Source: an uncultured Ruminococcus sp. (GTDB lineage: Bacteria; Bacillota; Clostridia; Oscillospirales; Ruminococcaceae). From it: a DNA stretch of 51,875 bases. Position numbers and translations under genes: made by a program. Where the stretch lies: positions 1-51,875 of the forward strand of contig CACZFN010000012.1 in assembly GCA_902780505.1 (NCBI GenBank), given 5' to 3'. The notes under the pieces are model-generated. The model had not been told where the DNA came from. It searched no databases and was given only the letters and a program-made list of their open reading frames with translations. Positions 50,541 to 51,875 of the stretch are shown piece by piece (the stretch's first letter is position 1; each line of letters opens with the position of its first letter).

Positions 50541-51755
50541 GTGGATATATTGGAATTATCTAAGGTTTACAGCGAGGCTATGAAATACGCCGAAAAGCTG
50601 AAACAGAGAAGGCCGCAGTTTGCAAACAGAAATGCGGCGATACTTATAAACGCCAAAAATGAAGTGTTTGCGGGCGTGGCTGGCACTATGAATCAGGGCG
50701 GTGTGACTGTAGAGATGCCTGCGGAAAAGGCTGCGCTTATGATAATGAAAAACGGCGGGTGTACGGTCGCGACGAATATCGTGGTGTTCAATTTAGGCTC
50801 GGGCGAGATCATGATGCCTTCGGCGGAGTGTTTAGAGCTTATGATGATAGTAAGCCCCGAAAACGAAAACTGTATGGTATGCCTTGGCAGGAATGACGAA
50901 ATGCCGCTTTCTGCACTGAGAGCACCTGTGGCGGAAGCCGATAAACAGATGAGGGAAAAGCAGGCGGCAAAGGCAGCAGAACCGCATTACTCTGACGAGG
51001 ATTACGAGCCTATGGAGGAAATAAGGTTCGCAGACCTTGATGCAAAGGCGGAAAATAAACCTGAAGCTGTCACCGAAGTTCCCGCAGAGGAACAGGCGGA
51101 ACAGTCTGAACCCGAAGCAGCAGAGGATAAGCCTGTAGAGCAGGAAGAAACCGCAAAGGAAGTTTCAGCGGCAGAGGAAACGGCGGAGGAAGAACCTGTT
51201 GAGGAAGAAGTTACAGAAGAAGATCAGGCTCAGACAGGAAAAGCCGGGCAGGCAGAGGAAGAACAGCAGCCCGAACCTGCCGCAGAGGAGGATACATCAG
51301 GCGACGAAGCTGTAGATAAGGCTTTAGATGCGATAGATGCATTTATGGACGGCTTTGATTTTGATATGCCTGAGGAGCCTGCGCAGCTTACCCCGGAGGA
51401 AGAAGCACGGGCGCTTGAAGAAAAGAAAGCCCGCCAGAGGGCTGCCGCAGAAGCCGTAGAAAAGAAGCTTGCACAGAAAGCTGCCGCAGAAGCCGCAAAG
51501 AAGGCGGAATCTATAAGCGGTGTTGAAATAGCAGAGGACAACCCGTTCTTTGAGGCGACGGCAGATGTCAAGCCGCCCGAGGAGGTACTTGCGGTAATGT
51601 CCGAGGTACAGGAGGAGTTTGACAAGAGCTTAAACCCCGAGGACGATGAAAATGCCCCACAGGAACCCATGCTAACCCCTGAGGAGTTATTAAAGCAGGC
51701 AAAGAGGCGCAAGAAAGTTGCGAAATCAAACTTCCTTTTCAGAAAAAGAATGTAA
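50541..51755 (+). CDS. Protein with degenerate cytidine-deaminase-like domain and acidic tail
   Basis: The start is GTG 50541 or TTG 50550. The 404-residue product has an N-terminal domain (about 20-125): AAILINAKNEVFAGVAG, then MPAEKAALMIMKNGG, then CLELMMIVSPENENCMVC. The order copies cytidine deaminase (beta hairpin, C/H-A-E helix, P-C-x-x-C), but the zinc-binding residue before Ala-Glu is Pro, so catalysis is unlikely. The rest (140-404) is Glu/Ala-rich and disordered, with helical segments. It ends the operon of kinase, vWA and PP2C genes and may be their substrate or adaptor; that is inference. Confidence 0.65.
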   Translation: MDILELSKVYSEAMKYAEKLKQRRPQFANRNAAILINAKNEVFAGVAGTMNQGGVTVEMPAEKAALMIMKNGGCTVATNIVVFNLGSGEIMMPSAECLELMMIVSPENENCMVCLGRNDEMPLSALRAPVAEADKQMREKQAAKAAEPHYSDEDYEPMEEIRFADLDAKAENKPEAVTEVPAEEQAEQSEPEAAEDKPVEQEETAKEVSAAEETAEEEPVEEEVTEEDQAQTGKAGQAEEEQQPEPAAEEDTSGDEAVDKALDAIDAFMDGFDFDMPEEPAQLTPEEEARALEEKKARQRAAAEAVEKKLAQKAAAEAAKKAESISGVEIAEDNPFFEATADVKPPEEVLAVMSEVQEEFDKSLNPEDDENAPQEPMLTPEELLKQAKRRKKVAKSNFLFRKRM

Positions 51756-51803
51756 TAATAAAACCGCCGTCGGGATACTGAACCGAACCATAAAAAACGT
51801 ACA

Positions 51804-51848
51804 ATGACAAAAAAGACCTCCTATGGTATAATAGAAACCATAGGAGGT
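51804..51848 (+). promoter_or_regulatory. Promoter inside a perfect inverted repeat covering a ribosome binding site
   Basis: ATGACA (51804-51809), 17-base spacer, TATAAT (51827-51832). ACCTCCTATGGT (51816-51827) and ACCATAGGAGGT (51837-51848) are perfect 12-base inverted repeats around the -10. The right arm holds the AGGAGG of the gene at 51855. RNA from this promoter lacks the left arm, while read-through RNA would hide the site. Confidence 0.65.
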
Positions 51849-51854
51849 TTTGTT

Positions 51855-51875
51855 ATGGCAAGAAGTTACAGACAT
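51855..51875 (+). CDS. Probable transposase (partial, 5' end only)
   Basis: Only seven codons are inside the window (MARSYRH). This start is typical of small helix-turn-helix transposase proteins (IS3-type orfA-like) frequent in gut Clostridia, and the regulated start at 51804-51848 fits an insertion sequence. The family call rests on memory of the N-terminus and is tentative. The left end of the element would lie in 51756-51803, where I see no certain repeat. Confidence 0.45.

Noticed and set aside
1-51875. CRISPR array
   Set aside because: No regularly spaced direct repeats with unique spacers were seen on reading; the repeats found are dyads, terminators and short tandem copies.

Overview
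The window looks like chromosomal DNA of a strict anaerobe of the Clostridia, most like a Ruminococcus-type member of the Oscillospiraceae. The indications are the spoIVB-spo0A pair, a clostridial sufCBD-sufS-sufU operon, an [FeFe]-hydrogenase maturation locus with a TM1266-type ACT regulator, a sensory-type [FeFe] hydrogenase, fucO, and gram-positive promoters (TTGACA-17-TATAAT) and ribosome binding sites throughout. The genus is inference; no rRNA is present.

Region 1 (1-9,422) is the right-hand end of an integrated phage-like element. A leftward early operon of at least 15 small overlapping genes includes PcfK-like and PcfJ-like proteins, HTH proteins and small membrane proteins. A lysogeny module follows: a CI-like repressor and three copies of a CTCG-N7-CGAG operator, two of them between the -35 and -10 of leftward promoters. 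A tyrosine integrase lies last. The element ends at a stranded tRNA/tmRNA 3' end (ending AGCTCCACCA) that is followed directly by an intrinsic terminator, so it is probably integrated in ssrA or a tRNA gene.

Region 2 (9,462-24,877) starts with a metallophosphatase, an unknown gene and the TM1266-type regulator. After a MITE-like insertion and an attenuator-like leader comes a tightly packed run of twelve genes: hydF, hydE, two tandem nitrogenase-like H-D-K triads (H1 D1 K1 H2 D2 K2), then hypF, hypC, hypD and hypE. There is no hydG, hypA, hypB, [NiFe]-hydrogenase structural gene or nifB/E/N here. Grouping [FeFe] maturases, HypCDEF (which makes the Fe(CN)2CO unit) and doubled nitrogenase-like reductases suggests an uncharacterised metallocofactor or redox pathway. 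This is the best candidate for an undescribed system in the window.

Region 3 (24,916-34,857) holds pta, then an Rrf2 (CymR/IscR-like) regulator with repeated TTCCTAT/ATAGGAA operator-like sites. Next comes a probable operon of two different glutamate-cysteine ligase homologues, a class II glutamine amidotransferase and sufC-B-D-S-U, linking thiol chemistry to Fe-S cluster assembly.

Region 4 (35,107-42,800) has a leftward DHHW/MBOAT pair for O-acylation of a surface polymer, a membrane protein of unknown role, spoIVB, a spo0A with an unusual receiver, and fucO.

Region 5 (43,107-51,755) has a DivIVA-like coiled-coil protein and a sensory-type [FeFe] hydrogenase. A second transcription unit encodes a zinc-ribbon/BspA-LRR protein, a Ser/Thr kinase with a zinc ribbon, a vWA protein, a PP2C phosphatase and a protein with a degenerate cytidine-deaminase-like domain. 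This resembles a TerY-P-type phosphorylation module next to a hydrogen sensor. The window ends in the first codons of a likely transposase whose ribosome binding site lies in a perfect inverted repeat.
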